Source of the DNA: Haemonchus contortus
Lineage: Eukaryota > Nematoda > Chromadorea > Rhabditida > Trichostrongylidae
Assembly: GCA_000469685.2 (NCBI GenBank)
Contig: LS997565.1
Span: 23,699,272 to 23,763,271, forward strand
Direction: 5' to 3'
DNA length: 64,000 nucleotides
A program made the position numbers and the translations under genes. The notes under the pieces are model-generated. The model was given only the letters and a program-made list of their open reading frames with translations. It had not been told where the DNA came from and did not search any database. Below, in pieces: positions 23,209 to 35,529 of this stretch (positions are counted from its first letter, which is position 1; each line of letters opens with the position of its first letter).

Positions 23209-26117
23209 ATCCAATACCGTTCGTTTCACTAGTTGCAGAAGTCCATCATTGGGGGAGCATTTACTAAAAGTGAAGATATTAAATCTGTGTGGCCCAGCTT
23301 TTTCGACAATGATCGGAAGTTTCCGCGAGGGATGGACGATGAAACTACAACAGGGAAGGCAAAATTACATGTATCTGTGTAAGTGATGAACATTCCTTTG
23401 AAAGGGGAAAAATTGGTTTGTGAGAAGCTCAGAAATCGGAATTGCCTCCTGAACGACTCAGAATAATCAACCCCAGAGTTAAAGCACTGCACCACCGATG
23501 CGATCAATTCTGCGGCTGAGTTATTTATTGCATGATGAACGATATAGCAAATCGGTAACGAACAAAATTTAAATGGCCTTACCTTCCCTTCAGAGAGCCC
23601 CAAAACTCCCATTCAAACCGCCCCACTTTCCCACCACCACAGTGCCCCGCCTCCAGCACATCTAACCACCCACTCGGATAATCATCATTCTCACTCGCCA
23701 CTTCAGTACCCCACCAGCTGCGGATTGACATCTAAAACCCCGTAAAATAGTAATTATTCGAAAGCCCCAACTTCTCGCAGCCACAGTACTCACTGTGCTT
23801 TCAAAGGGCATCTGGGTATCCAGATGCCCTTTGAAGGCACAATTCACGCTTATTTTGGGTAATCGAGATTATGATGAATGATGAAAAATGGAAGACAAGA
23901 TCGAAACTAGTGCGACTAAGGTGAAAAACTGCGCCAGAAAAATGGAGAAGAGGGGGGCGTCCGGACAAGCTAAACAGTGTGATTCACTGCGCGCATGTGG
24001 GTCCTGGTGCGAATAACAGACAATGGTAAGCGAAAATTCATTCACATATAAGCATAAATAAACAAAAAAAACCCTAGTAGCAGTAAAAGTAGCTTACCTT
24101 TTCAGCCTCTATGAGTAGGAAATTGAATAAGGGATCGCGGCAGCAAAAAGAAAAACAGAGGAAAAAGAATGGGAGAAAAACACCTTCTCATCACTCGGCG
24201 TTTAGCTGGTTGTGCGTGGGTTCTAGAACGAATAAAAGAAATCTGTATCGTCTCGACACTTGTCTAACACCGATCGAGGGGCGGGATAGCGAACTACGGC
24301 AGCAACGGGGCTTGCTTCTACCTTCTGTGGGGGGGGGGGCGCTGAGTATTCCTAAAGGAAGAACTCAGTAACCTTTTTCAACGTGAACCGTGCCTTTAAG
24401 TGGTCATTATTCAGAAGTGCTTTCAGTTCCCCTCAATAAGGAACCACGCCTCTTGCGAGTGAAAACTCCTCAAAACCACCATTTAGACCCCGCGCCACTA
24501 CAGTACCCGGCCACATGCGTATCCAAACGCCTATCAGAAGACCGCCCAGCGCCAGGCTTGGGCAGAAAATGATTATGAAGGGAGGTTTCATCACGGGTGG
24601 ACCTATATATCATTCAATAGCACTTTTTAGGAGAAATCTAACAGTGTGGAACTTATCTGCAAAAATGTCAATGGATAGGGGAAAAGCATAATATAATGAT
24701 TTGGGCTTGTCGAACTTCAAAGTTCGGGGCCACACAAAGAGGGAAATTTTGATCATGGTAAGGTTTACCACAACAGTCTTGCAGACAACAAAGAGTTGTC
24801 CACGATAGTACAGCACTTACAAGGCACCTCCCCAGATCTCGTAGATAAATCCAAAGTTTGAAAAATGTAAAAAAATCAACGAGCACCTTTTGCCATAAAT
24901 TTATGTCATATTCTCAATGGCAGCTGTAAAGAGGAATGTTGGGTGTACAAACCGTAGACGCACTTATCCACAGCCTCCACATTAGACATTTAAGATGGAG
25001 ACTGAACAAAACCGATCAGACGTCTTCACATTGTACTGTGCAAAGGTCGAGTACGTGGCGCAGTCCAAGACAAATTCTGAACACATTATCTTCAGGGACC
25101 AATCAGCCCCTACAAGCACTGAAGCGTGCACCCCATGCTAATGGAATTACTTTTTTGGATAGAACCCAAGCGCATGGCGCAAGCCGAAATGAAGCATTCT
25201 CAATACTTAAAGGTATCTCCTTATAGAGCTCGGCGAGGCTACGTTCAACGGTGTTCACCCTCAATTACTCCATTTCTGAGATGTTTTATTCTGAGGTGGA
25301 GAGACGAAAAAGGCGCGAGTTCGCGGTATTCGCGTGAATTTTCGAGTTCTTACGGCGAGTAGTCCTATACTCCGCCGCAAGTGCGCAGTACACATCTCGA
25401 TCAATACTTTTTGCAACAACTAATTTCTGCCCATGTGACATTATTGTTGTGTACTTCCTTATCTTTCTTTTCTCATCTTTCTTTTCAACGCATGCAACTT
25501 ATCTCGATGGTTATGGAGGCTCAAAGTTAAAAAAATCGAAATCACACGTAAAACCATAGTGGTAATCCAAGAAGGTCCAGGCACGAGAAGTGCAACGATT
25601 GCGAAAATGCTTCCTCTTGGATTGCGCCACGTACTCGACTTAACACGTACAATGTGAAAACGTCTGATCGGTTTTGTTCAGTCTCCATCTTTGGTGTCTA
25701 ATGTGGAGGCTGTGGATGAGGAAGTTGGGGCTTTCGAATAATAATTATTTTAACGGGGGTTTTAGATGTTCAATCCGCAGGTGGTGGGGTACTGAAGTGG
25801 CGATGGGGGATGTTTTCGAATGATCATCATCCGAGTGAGTGGTAATATTTGCTGAAGACGGGGCACTGTGGTGGTGGGAAAGTGTGGCGGTTTGAATGGG
25901 GGTTTCGGGGCTCTCTAAAGGGAAGGTAGGGCCATCTAAATTTTGTTCGCTACCGATCATGCAATAAACAACACAGCCGCAGATTTGATCGCATCGGTGG
26001 TGCAGTGCTTTAACTCTGGGGTAGATTATTCTGAGTCTTTCGTAAGGTAATTCGGACTTCTGAGCTTTTCACAAACCCAATAAAGGACTTCTGCAACTAG
26101 TGAAATGAATGGTATTC

Positions 26118-26118
<1 letters not shown>
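23209..26118. mobile_element. Fold-back element with long imperfect inverted arms
   Basis: The left end (CACTAGTTGCAGAAGTCC near 23227-23244) is mirrored at 26083-26100. Beyond it, 23409-23776 pairs with 25735-26060, and 24957-25075 pairs with 25570-25715. The left arm is interrupted by extra sequence (about 23244-23408 and 23777-24956) that the right arm lacks. No transposase is recognisable. Fragments of the same family occur near 32650-32760 and 36900-37060. No clear target-site duplication was found. Confidence 0.65.
23794..23841. repeat. Near-perfect hairpin, 22-bp stem, 4-nt loop
   Basis: TTCAAAGGGCATCTGG is followed by GTAT and then its exact reverse complement. The stem extends outward to 22 pairs with one G-T wobble. 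It sits at the start of the extra block in the left arm of the fold-back element. Confidence 0.9.
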
Positions 26119-26248
<130 letters not shown>

Positions 26249-26249
26249 A

Positions 26250-26470
26250 AAGGAAAATCATAACTCTTGTCCCCGTGGACCTAGAGCGTTTAAATTTGGT
26301 AGGAGTACAGGCGGCAGGATGGGAACACTTGTGGTGGGAGGGGGGGGGGGGCAGGATCGGACCTTACTCACAGGAGGCGGAGTTTGTGTGAAAGCGACAA
26401 GAGTGACTTGTTAGGAATACAGGAGGCAGGATCGGAACACCGATGATAGGTTGCAGGACTTAGCTTCGCC
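26250..26470 (+). repeat. Partial copies of the ~143-bp minisatellite unit
   Basis: The text here (an ATAACTCTTGTCCCCGTGGA start, then GGTAGGAGTACAGG, then GGCAGGATGGGAACAC) matches the unit tandemly repeated at 35530-36055. It directly follows the GT tract, as the other array also follows a GT-rich stretch. A G11 run occurs near 26340. Confidence 0.75.
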
Positions 26471-29400
26471 TCAAAGGGCTGTTCTTCGGACCCAAACCGT
26501 TGAAACTTGAAGGCACAAGGAGTTGGCTGGGAATATTTATGGCAGCTCACTTTGTAGACTCAGCCGCGATGAAGTCTCTGAATACTTTTTTTTCTCTGAA
26601 TAATCGCCTATGTATGTAATATTATACGATGTTCTATTCGGACACAACGAAGATGGTCCACAAAAAAAATCGCTCCCAATTCGGGGCTAATACTGAGGGT
26701 GTAGAGCTTTCAAAGAAAAAGGAGAATCCGAAGTGTTATTTAGGCATAGCAAATTTCTCACAGGAAGGAAGAGCGCCCGGCCTAGCCGGGCGACCCGACT
26801 GGTTTTGGAAGGGACTAAACTGACTGCCGTTTTGAAGCAGAACTTGCTTCCCAAGCTAGTAAAAACCTCATGATTCAAGATATTCCGTGAAATCCGGACG
26901 GCGACTGGCTCCTTGAAGTGTTGACACCTCCACATTTTTGTACAGCTGTTAACTTTCCAGAAATCGAGTGCTATACGAAGGGTGAAATACAGCGTCTTCC
27001 CTTGCCACTTAGCATACCTTCATCCTGAAACGAACGATATCGATTTGAACATGCCATCACAGACACATTCCACTTTCCCCTTTCCCTAACATTAGGTACT
27101 GAGCTTCCATTTGTGAGGGAGTTTGGGATCATCACTGACAAGCTATGTCCGTGACAGCAGCTCGCTCAGTCATGGGTAAATCATCCAAAATCCGGGCTGG
27201 TTGCGTGGCCCGGCACTCTAAGCTGATGTTTTCTGGGGAGAAGACTTATCTTTCATGCTTTATTAGAAAGCATGAAAGATACCAAGTTGCCGCGAGGAGT
27301 AATGGGACAATGGTAATTAGTGTTATGACTCGTATTGGTCAGCCTCTGAACTGACGAATACCGCACAGTAATAACAGTGAATTTTTATTCTTTGTTTCAT
27401 TTGAACAAATCTATGTTGTCAAGGAAAAAAGGTATTCTAATGGTAAAGTAGTCGGAAGGGAGTGCAGGTGAGCATCACTGTGTTTGCAGAGATTGTCGGC
27501 GCGAATATCAAAGTAGACGTTCTATCATGTCAAAACCAAAACTTATTTTTGTACATCGTATGCATGGCTTATATAAAAAACAAAAACCAAAAATCTCCAG
27601 ACGTTTATGACGCCAACGTAGGTTGCAGGAGACTACTTGTGCTCCGTTATCCATTTCTGCCATTGCTTGTTTTGAGATAACGATTCGTGACGTCTAATTT
27701 TTCGTCACATCGGCTTGCCTATCAAGTATGTACGAATGAATCATGAAGTTGTCCCTGAAGTTATTATTGTTTCCGAAGATACCATTAGTCTCATACCACG
27801 AATAGGATCTTTCGCATCTGACAATGAGCGCAGCTGACTCATTTCTACCCTAGATACGGGGAAATGGGCCCAATTGCCAGCGCCTTTTTTTCGTACCAGT
27901 CGTCCGGTGTGATGATTGGTGGTAAGTTCCACAAGTTTAGTCAAATACTTTTGATTTCGTAGTTTACAGGAGCTCGATAAGGAGGGAGAAAATCACCCGC
28001 TGGCTACGACATTGGCACTTCCGTACCCTAACTTTACACAATTTCCAAAAGGACAGATGATCGCAATTGTAACTATCTATGGGACTTATTACTATTGAGC
28101 ATGATAGTTCATTAAAATCTAGTTCAGGTTGAAGAAAAAAAATGCCGTATCTATCCGTGTGGAGGTTGTTGTGTAATAGTTTTGTTCTCGAAATAGTTGC
28201 TGAAAAAATGTCGAACTTTTCTGACAGTTGTGATCCAGTAATTCTTCTCTATTCACCCTATATGCCCGCTAGATTTTTCCTTGTTGCGACTATAGAACTT
28301 TATTGAAATTTTCACTCATTACAATCATTAATCATCGTTATCGTTATTAACAATGTGCTCTTTTCTTCAAACCTGTTCTCTGAAACCGTTATGCGTTGTT
28401 GCATGAGTCTCTGATGCATTTGTACTCTTTTCGTGTCGTTCCGGTAGGAGAGTTTTGATGAAATGAGCCGTAATCCATAAGTGAAGAATATATCAAGCAA
28501 TCACTTTGCACTACTTTGCTTCTAATATCTAAAGCTGGTTCATAACTCAAAAGAATCAGACGTCTTCTACAGGCTCGTTGCTGTGCTTTGGTGATAGCTG
28601 TGTCGTTGCCTATCACATGGCTATGTCTGTGTTCGTGTTTGCTTGCCTCTTTCCCTTTTTAGGTAGCGGTAACTTAGTAGTTTTTATGAAATTACGTGCA
28701 TCTGTCAAAGGGAGTCGTGGTGTTGCTCTTTCCCTTCTCCGCCAGAGTTTCAGTGTTCTACCAGATAGAAAACGGAGATCCAAGCTCGAAATGCATTTGT
28801 CGCAATGTTGGGTATTGCTCTCACTTGATGCTCGTCGTAGGAAAAGAATTTTCTGAATAAATACAATAAGAACGTTCTTCTGACACACAGACATGGTAGA
28901 ATACGCTTTTTGAAGTGGGTTTCGAAGTCACACGCACAACAAAAAGCGTTTTTGGGATCTAGCATTTGGTTCAACTCCTATCTCGCATGACCCTTACTCT
29001 ATGAAAAGCCAATTACAACAGTAGTTCGAAGATACCGACCCTTCCGGTCTGCTCAAAATTGCCACAGCGATGACTATTGGCACATCTCGAGGACGAACCG
29101 CGTGCCTTTTTGACGCTAAATGTATCAGGACTTCTGGGATGAGGTAATCAAAGGCTTTCCAACTCATCACTTATGCCCTTTTATATTCCAAATATCGCTG
29201 AAGTTTGTGCACTTTCATGTACAATAAACAAACTTCACATGATTACTGTCCAATATCGATTACCGTGAAAGACTATTACTGAGTTCGATCCGTCTTGGTA
29301 CCTTTACAGTAGGGTGCTCATCTCATCAAGACTGAAGAGGCCATAGTGATGGATGAGTGATTTTAAAGGGTTTTATCCAAGGATATGCGCTCCGACATAA

Positions 29401-30440
29401 TGAGGCATTCTAAGCAGCCTGATTAAGCGTTTAGTGGAAAGTCGCGTCTCTTGGCATCTCAAATCGTAGGTCTAGGCCTCATCTGGGGACCGTTTCCGAT
29501 ACTACTACTTGACGCTGGGTTTGGCGGATGAGTGATTTTAAAAGATTTAACCATTCATTCTATGAAATGAGGAAAACAAATTCATGCATCAAGGATACAA
29601 TTCCTCGTGCATTGCCTATCAGTCTGTCGCATTACCTGCTTCCCCATCGTTTTATATTGGCCGCAGTTAATCGATGTGGATAGCTGTTCGGGTAAATGAC
29701 ATACCATGCATTTGATTGCTTCCGTAACCATCTTTCTTGTTCAAAGAATTGCTTCACAGTTCTAGAATGTAGGTTTAAGATTAGTCGTCGGAAACACATG
29801 TATATGATCGTGAATGGCCACTAAGACCTAGACCTAGACCATCTCCTCAATAGGAGATTCACTGTTGCCAATGCGAAATTCTCGAGCATTTTACTGCTCT
29901 ACCGCTAAGCACCTGACTTAGTTAAACGTAAAAAGTGTTCCAGGAATTAGATAAAATCTAATCCTTAAGACGTTCTCTCCATCACCCAGGGCGTTCAATA
30001 CATGGGTGAATGTACTGTATCCACTGCCTGCTTTTCATTTCTTTTTTCGTCATCTAGTGCACTTTAGACGCATCGATAGCAGTAGTAAACAACTTGAGCG
30101 CATTTCTGAAGAATGCCGGTGATGCCTTGAAATTCGTGGGCGGAGTTGTCTTTTTATTGGGTTTACACAGCCCGCATGGAACTAGGGTATTCGGTTCTAC
30201 TTAGGAATCAAACGAATGTTTTAGGCATGTGATATTACAACACTAGCATGCCAAAAGCCTTTCCTAAGAGGGCGCAGAAGCTAGTCAGACGCGAGATACT
30301 TAAAAACGATACATTCTTCTGAGTCTTGAAGTCAGGTTCGATTATTTAAGCTGTGCTCCTGGCAAACAGTTGCTTTCCAAGCACATAGCATGTGTTTGTA
30401 TTTATGGGATAATTTTGTGCTCTGACTCGATCCCAAGGAC
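26471..30440. other. Mostly unrecognised intergenic DNA
   Basis: I find no gene I can support. 26660-26755 is a direct repeat of 36815-36905. A 16-bp direct repeat (GATGAGTGATTTTAAA) occurs near 29352 and 29527. A hairpin lies at 27247-27281. Short ORFs such as 28578-28856 have no recognisable features. Confidence 0.4.
27247..27281. repeat. Perfect 15-bp-stem hairpin, 5-nt loop
   Basis: TATCTTTCATGCTTT and its exact complement flank the loop ATTAG. No coding context was seen. The stem is too short for a typical miRNA precursor. Confidence 0.85.
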
Positions 30441-30457
30441 GTCGTTTGCCGAGAAAA

Positions 30458-30781
30458 ATGATTCCACTAGTGAACCCACTAGTGAGCCCGCGAGCCTATT
30501 CCTTGCAGGACCTTTTGACTTCCATAAATGTAATTGTTCTTGAAAAGATGAGCTCTCAGATGGCATTCATAACAGCTACTACTGTGAGCTGTTATGAATG
30601 CCAATTCAGGAAGGCGAAGAAGCCTACTACAAAATTCCTGAAGTATTTCGATATGGTTATTGCTGCAAAAATACTACGGAATGATGTTTCACAGGATGTT
30701 CATGAACAGTGTGAAAACAATGTTCATAAGTTTTGGACACTAGAAAGAATGTGTGGGGACCAGCTGAAGTCCACCGTATGA
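30458..30781 (+). CDS. Unrecognised ORF (107 residues)
   Basis: The open frame from ATG 30458 to TGA 30779-30781 has four scattered cysteines in its second half and no recognised domain. The 17-bp hairpin at 30561-30603 lies inside it, which argues against a conserved protein. It lies just upstream of LINE-like sequence, so it may be part of a decayed element or chance. Confidence 0.15.
   Translation: MIPLVNPLVSPRAYSLQDLLTSINVIVLEKMSSQMAFITATTVSCYECQFRKAKKPTTKFLKYFDMVIAAKILRNDVSQDVHEQCENNVHKFWTLERMCGDQLKSTV
30561..30603. repeat. Perfect 17-bp-stem hairpin, 9-nt loop
   Basis: TGGCATTCATAACAGCT at 30561-30577 is exactly reverse-complemented at 30587-30603. Confidence 0.9.
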
Positions 30782-30908
30782 TGAGGTATTATACGGTAAG
30801 GTCACAGTAAGATTAACCATGGTAACCTTCGTAAACGCAATGGACTGCGGGTCTGACACTTACTAACTGAGAATTTCTAGCTCTAATGAAGTATACGTGA
30901 GACAGACC

Positions 30909-31283
30909 ATGACGACAGATGAGCGCGAGCACGATGTTGAACTGAAGCAGGAGTGCAAAGAGTGCAACGATGAGTGCAAAGGGCGGGTTGTCTATATAGA
31001 AGAAATAAGATATTCAGAGAAATTTCCAACATGCCATAGACAGTCAACCTGTGATGAATGTTCCCTCTTCAAGTATAACAGCCTGTTAAATTCACGACAA
31101 AAATGGATTATGAGGTATCCCACTAGGAAAATCTGTGTCCTCTTGTATACCATATGTGGTGCAGTCACGTCGGAGAACGACCTAGTTAGAGCCTTCAAAG
31201 GCTTAAAAATCGTCCCTTGTGTTTGCGCGGACGAGTTTCAACGGTATTGTAGAGGCTACACCATTCACAAAAAACCCATGTAG
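30909..31283 (+). CDS. Unrecognised cysteine-containing ORF (124 residues), overlaps a dispersed repeat
   Basis: ATG 30909 opens a frame with a CxxCxxxC-like cluster (KECNDECKG), CHRQSTCDEC and CVCADEFQRYC. The last part (about 31150-31283) is homologous at DNA level to 54840-54970, so it lies in a dispersed repeat leading into the LINE endonuclease fragment. This suggests mobile-element origin rather than a host gene. No domain was identified. Confidence 0.2.
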   Translation: MTTDEREHDVELKQECKECNDECKGRVVYIEEIRYSEKFPTCHRQSTCDECSLFKYNSLLNSRQKWIMRYPTRKICVLLYTICGAVTSENDLVRAFKGLKIVPCVCADEFQRYCRGYTIHKKPM

Positions 31284-31284
31284 A

Positions 31285-31735
31285 AATTCAAACAACTTGT
31301 CACGACCCATAGCCACAGCGAAAGGCACTTCTGGACAGTTTTGGCCTGATGTGTTTTTGCCAAAAGTTGTCTTGTGCTGTTCTCAAACACTCCTACCGAA
31401 ATTTCTTCCAAAGCGCTGTTTCGAAAAGATGTGCGGTGCCTTTCTGGGGGTTTCTTCATGAAATTAGTTACTCTTCCATTCCCGACTGGCTCAGCCACGG
31501 ATTTTCTCGGCAGATATAGACCACCCAATTCTAGTTCCACCTATGATGAGGAATTGATTGATACCATACTTGAATTCTGCCTTACCGACGAACAATCAAC
31601 CATCTTCTGCGACTTTGATTTGAACAATGATCGGAACTTGTGTGCTGGAAAATATGTAATCCATATTCAGTTTCTTGACTTCTTCAGGTGCTGCACTTTG
31701 AGTGAGCATGTACTTAAGTCAACCAGTAACTGATT
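31285..31735 (+). pseudogene. CR1/Jockey-like LINE endonuclease fragment
   Basis: 31458-31733 encodes YRPPNSSSTYDEELIDTILE followed by STIFCDFDLNNDRN, then FLDFFRCCTLSEHV. This order resembles the YRPPNS, GDFNLP and FLxFFxxxGLxQHV blocks of non-LTR retrotransposon endonucleases. The GDFN position reads CDFD, so the copy is altered. A second diverged copy is at 43560-43860 and a third partial one at 54840-55250. No reverse transcriptase follows. Confidence 0.6.
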
Positions 31736-31764
31736 AATCGATTCGACCCTAGATACGTTGTTCA

Positions 31765-32130
31765 CTCTGCCCTGTTTCGAGTAAATTCTCAATCTTGATA
31801 CTTGTCTTGGTATTTGATCACAATAATTCCAATTTGATTTTATGCACATACACAGTTAGAACAGGATGGTGACACCACAACCCCGTTTCAGAAGCGCCGA
31901 CTTCACTGCTTTGTGAGACCACTTTATGAGACCATGTTTTTCTAGAAATGCGTCGAGTTTCATCAAACTGTAGCTTGTATTAGCATTTCGTAGGATATAG
32001 TATATAGTCTGGATTAACAATCTGAATATGTACCTCTGCAGAGCAGAATTACCCAACGTCATCGTTTACATCTAACCAATCCGTTTCCTTGAAACTCTCA
32101 TGAATTAGAGATTTTTCTGATCATTCCTCA
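31765..32130 (+). repeat. Dispersed repeat shared with 43995-44345
   Basis: About 365 bp match 43995-44345 at roughly 80 percent by eye. The match continues the LINE fragment match; at the second copy about 130 bp of extra sequence intervenes. Coding content is unclear. Confidence 0.75.
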
Positions 32131-32889
32131 AACGTTGAGTGCGTGTGGGTATTAGTGTTTCGGTGTTGAAAATGAAAGAGCATTACAAAAACGACGTAGA
32201 GAAGTTTAAAATAAGTGCGGTAATAGGTGATAGGTAGGTAATCGCAAGTGATAGCCGAAACAAAACGCTAACTTGAATTAGTTGATTGGTTCAGGAGGTT
32301 TTATTCGGATGAAAGCTCGAAAGTGAAAACGACAACGGGTGTCAACCCCTCAGCGCTCACCTGGAGAGGGAGAGTACTGCTTCTACGCCGCTGTGATCCT
32401 TGTTGCAATTGCGGGCAACTGCGCTTATCAACTGGCACTATCTCTCTGGGAAGGAGAACAGAAGAATAGATTTGCATTCGGCAGCAAAGCAGAAGTTAAC
32501 CCAAGAATGTCCCTTTTAAGCGAGAGCTTTAAAATTTCAGATTATGCGCCGCCGATTCACGATCGCCCTCCCTTGAGAAATTTAGCGTTGCATGTTTCGA
32601 GGTTCACGTTCGGGAAGGTTGGCCGATATATCGACTTGCTATATCGTTCGTCAGGCAATGGACATTTGATCGCGTGGGTGGTGCACTGTTTTAACTATGA
32701 GGTCGATTATTCTGAGTCGTTCGGAAAGTAATTTCGATTACTGAGCTTTTCACCATTTTTTCTCTTTTCGGAGGAACCTTAATCAGTTGATAAATACCTT
32801 GAAAGCCTTGATGTCCGCTCTTCAAGAGCGATTTCCCCAACTTTGCAGGAGCATCTATGCCATTCATTTCGGCTCCTTGCCACTTGTTG
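32131..32889. other. Intergenic DNA with a fold-back element fragment
   Basis: A 130-codon ORF at 32339-32731 overlaps, at its end (32650-32731), sequence matching the fold-back element arm (25985-26060). It is unlikely to be a host gene. Nothing else is recognised. Confidence 0.4.
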
Positions 32890-35400
32890 CCACCTCTATC
32901 CGAATAGTTTTATAAAAGGATCACTCTACCTGGCCAGGGGTCTTCCTCGCGGTCTTTTTGCTTCGCAGGGGTACCAATTGGTCACATGAGATGTCCAACG
33001 GCTGTCATTCAAACGAGCTACACGTCCTGCCCATCGTTTTTTCGAGTCGTAGATATTTTCTATAACACCTTTGACGCCAATGCGCCTTCGAATTTTGCTA
33101 GCAGGAATTTAATGCAACAATGTGACACCGCACATGGCTCGTTCCATTGCTCGTTCCATCGCTTCCATACATCAGTGCCGGCAAGACATGGGTGTTAAAC
33201 ACACAGGTTCTGATTCGAGCATCCATTCTTTTATCAGTGAGAATATCACGATACTTATTGAATGTTGCCCAGCCCGCCTTGCGACGACGACCTATTTCGA
33301 TTGCCAAATCGTTGTCCATTGTGAATGCTTGGCCTAAGTATACGTATTGCGAAACTTCTTCAATGATTGAGTCTTCCATGCGTAAACAGTAGTCGCTTGC
33401 TTAACTGTTTTTCATCCACTAGGTTTTTCCTGGATGGATCTCTAGACCGATAGAGCTAGCAGCGTTTCATAGGATCCTTAATGACTTTTCGAGAGCACTT
33501 GGTTTGCTTCCAATGAATGCAATGTTGTCTGCAAACATTAGGTGTAAAACCTTTCTCCGTCTGTCGATTCTGCAGGGCATCTGGGCGTTTCGCATCACTC
33601 TTTCGAGAGCAGCAGAAAAAAACATCGGGGAAATGACCTCTCCTTGTCGAACTCCGCGTCGTATTTGGATTTGGATCGGGTTTCCATAAAGGTTTACGTC
33701 TGTGTAGCAGCTGGTATTGTGCTGTCGTATCATTTCCAAGTATCTACAGGGAATTCTCAAAGCTGTAAGGGCGTTTAGCACTGCTTGATGTTCAACTGTA
33801 TCGAAAGCCTTCTTGAAGTCAATGAAGAAATATTACAAAGGAATTCGGTATTCTCGACATCTTTCCGTCAGCTAGAAATCACGTGGATTTGGTCGATTTG
33901 GTGCAAAAACCTTCGCGGAAGCCGGCCTGCTCTTTGCCCATATTCATAAACAGGATTTGACGAATTCGATTCAGGATTACGCGTGAGAAGACCTTGAGCA
34001 TTGTTGAGAGAAGTGCTATTGGGCGGTAATTGGCCAGGATGTTACGCGCTCCTTTCTTGTGTATTAGGATTGTGTGGAAAACAAGTCTTGGAAGAAGGTC
34101 CAGATTTCCTCTTCTATATCTTTGCGGTTCCGCAACACAATGCCATCTGCTTTCGTCAGGCATTCAGAAGTGGTGGTCTTCAAGCGAGTACTTATAAATG
34201 TTCTTTTGATGCTCGTCGCTTTCTCGGCCGCTTTTCTTGCTCTCAAGCAGCATATTCCCGGTACTCATTTTTGTCCCTAACTCGTATAGCTTTGTTGAGC
34301 GCTGTGCGAGCCACAGGGGCTATAGTTTTGCCTAATTCTTTCCGCGTGGCTGACATCTGCAAGGGAACATCACTCAACCGCTCGCGTGGTTTACTCCTCA
34401 CACGTTGTGACCTATTTTTGACGGTAGTTCAGATCGCAGAAGTTACTTTTTCGTATCTGGCATGGACATTTTCTGAGCCTCCAGAAAAATCTACAGTTGC
34501 CGCTAGCGTTTTCAGTGTTTCATCAGGAAGCTCATGTCAAATTCGTTTGAAGTGATATGCAGCTAGTCTCCTCCGCTCTTCTTTTGGCTTTATTGCTATC
34601 GTTGCACGAACTAAACGATGATCTGATTCGATGTTGAGGCGTGTTTCTCCAATGACGCCAACGTTGCGAAAAATAAATAGTTCGTCAGGATGAAATCAAT
34701 TTCGTGGAACGTCTGCCTGTTTAGAGTCGATGATAGGTCTATCGACGGCCCAGACGTTTCTGGAACTATGTGTTAGCTACCGACAATATTGCATTCTCGA
34801 GCGCATTATAGAATCCCTCTACAGCGTCATTACCATGACTCCGATAGGTGCATATACTGACAGCAACTTCATCGTGCTCCCTCCATCCAGTTCATGCACA
34901 AGCATCGCGATCCGTTCAGAAGAGATTTCACAATGAGTGTCCTTCGTTGAAAAAGCGGCGCGACGATGGATTCGACTCCTCCACATTTACTCTTCATTGA
35001 TCCAGCTCCCAGCACGAGTTTGTGACCCGTGTGCCAATTCCACGTTCCTGCTTTGAACCTCAACGTTTCTTGCACATACGCCACGTCCACCGCACATTTG
35101 TCCAATTCGGAAGTCAACTGATCAACCGAATCACGAACAAGACCCTCGACCGTTTACGGTAGCAATGTTCAGAGAACAGCTTGGCAGATCGCTTTCCGTG
35201 AGATTTCTCCCCATCTGCCGTTGTCCCCTCTGCCGGGAAAGACGGTGGCCGCACGGGACTGAGCTTACTTCTTGAACGCTGATGCCTGGACTTGCCCCTC
35301 ACCGCCTGGCCATAACTAGCGGTAGGTCCACTGCCGGAGGTGGACTTGTCCAAGAAGGGGCTCGTTTTCAGTCTCACTCGACACGTAGGTGTCCCGGCAA
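32890..35400 (-). pseudogene. RTE-type LINE, endonuclease plus reverse transcriptase, inactive
   Basis: On the minus strand the endonuclease starts near 35185 (NIATVNGR), shifts frame, then shows TSELDKCAVDVAYVQET (catalytic Glu kept). The RT follows with [19 protein letters not shown] and EQAGFREGF at 34160-33880, and GVRQGEVISPMFF and MFADNIAFIGS at 33781-33467. The C-terminal part has YVYLGQAF at 33379-33100 and a final RWAGHVARLND...KRPRGRP block near 33050-32950. The catalytic FADD box reads FADN, and several frameshifts and stops are present, so it cannot be active. The order matches RTE-clade non-LTR retrotransposons, which encode an apurinic-type endonuclease and an RT. The long plus-strand open frame at 34001-34555 is its antisense shadow. 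Confidence 0.88.
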
Positions 35401-35489
35401 CAACGAATGGTCTTATCGTCGAGGAAGCTTATATCATCCCACCGCTTTGAGGTAACGGGCTCGGGATGGATATCCTACTTTATATAATT

Positions 35490-35529
35490 CGCTAAGTGTG
35501 TCTGTTGGTGTGTCGGTGTGTGTGCGTTT
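35490..35529 (+). repeat. Degenerate GT-rich microsatellite
   Basis: An imperfect GTGTGTC/GTGTGTG stretch leads directly into the minisatellite, mirroring the arrangement at 26118-26250. Confidence 0.7.

Noticed and set aside
23229..23612. 127-codon minus-strand ORF
   Set aside because: Lies within the fold-back element arm; partial similarity to other frames (25985, 32660) follows DNA repeat homology.
34001..34555. 184-codon plus-strand ORF
   Set aside because: Antisense of the RTE LINE reverse transcriptase region, which has clear RT blocks on the minus strand.
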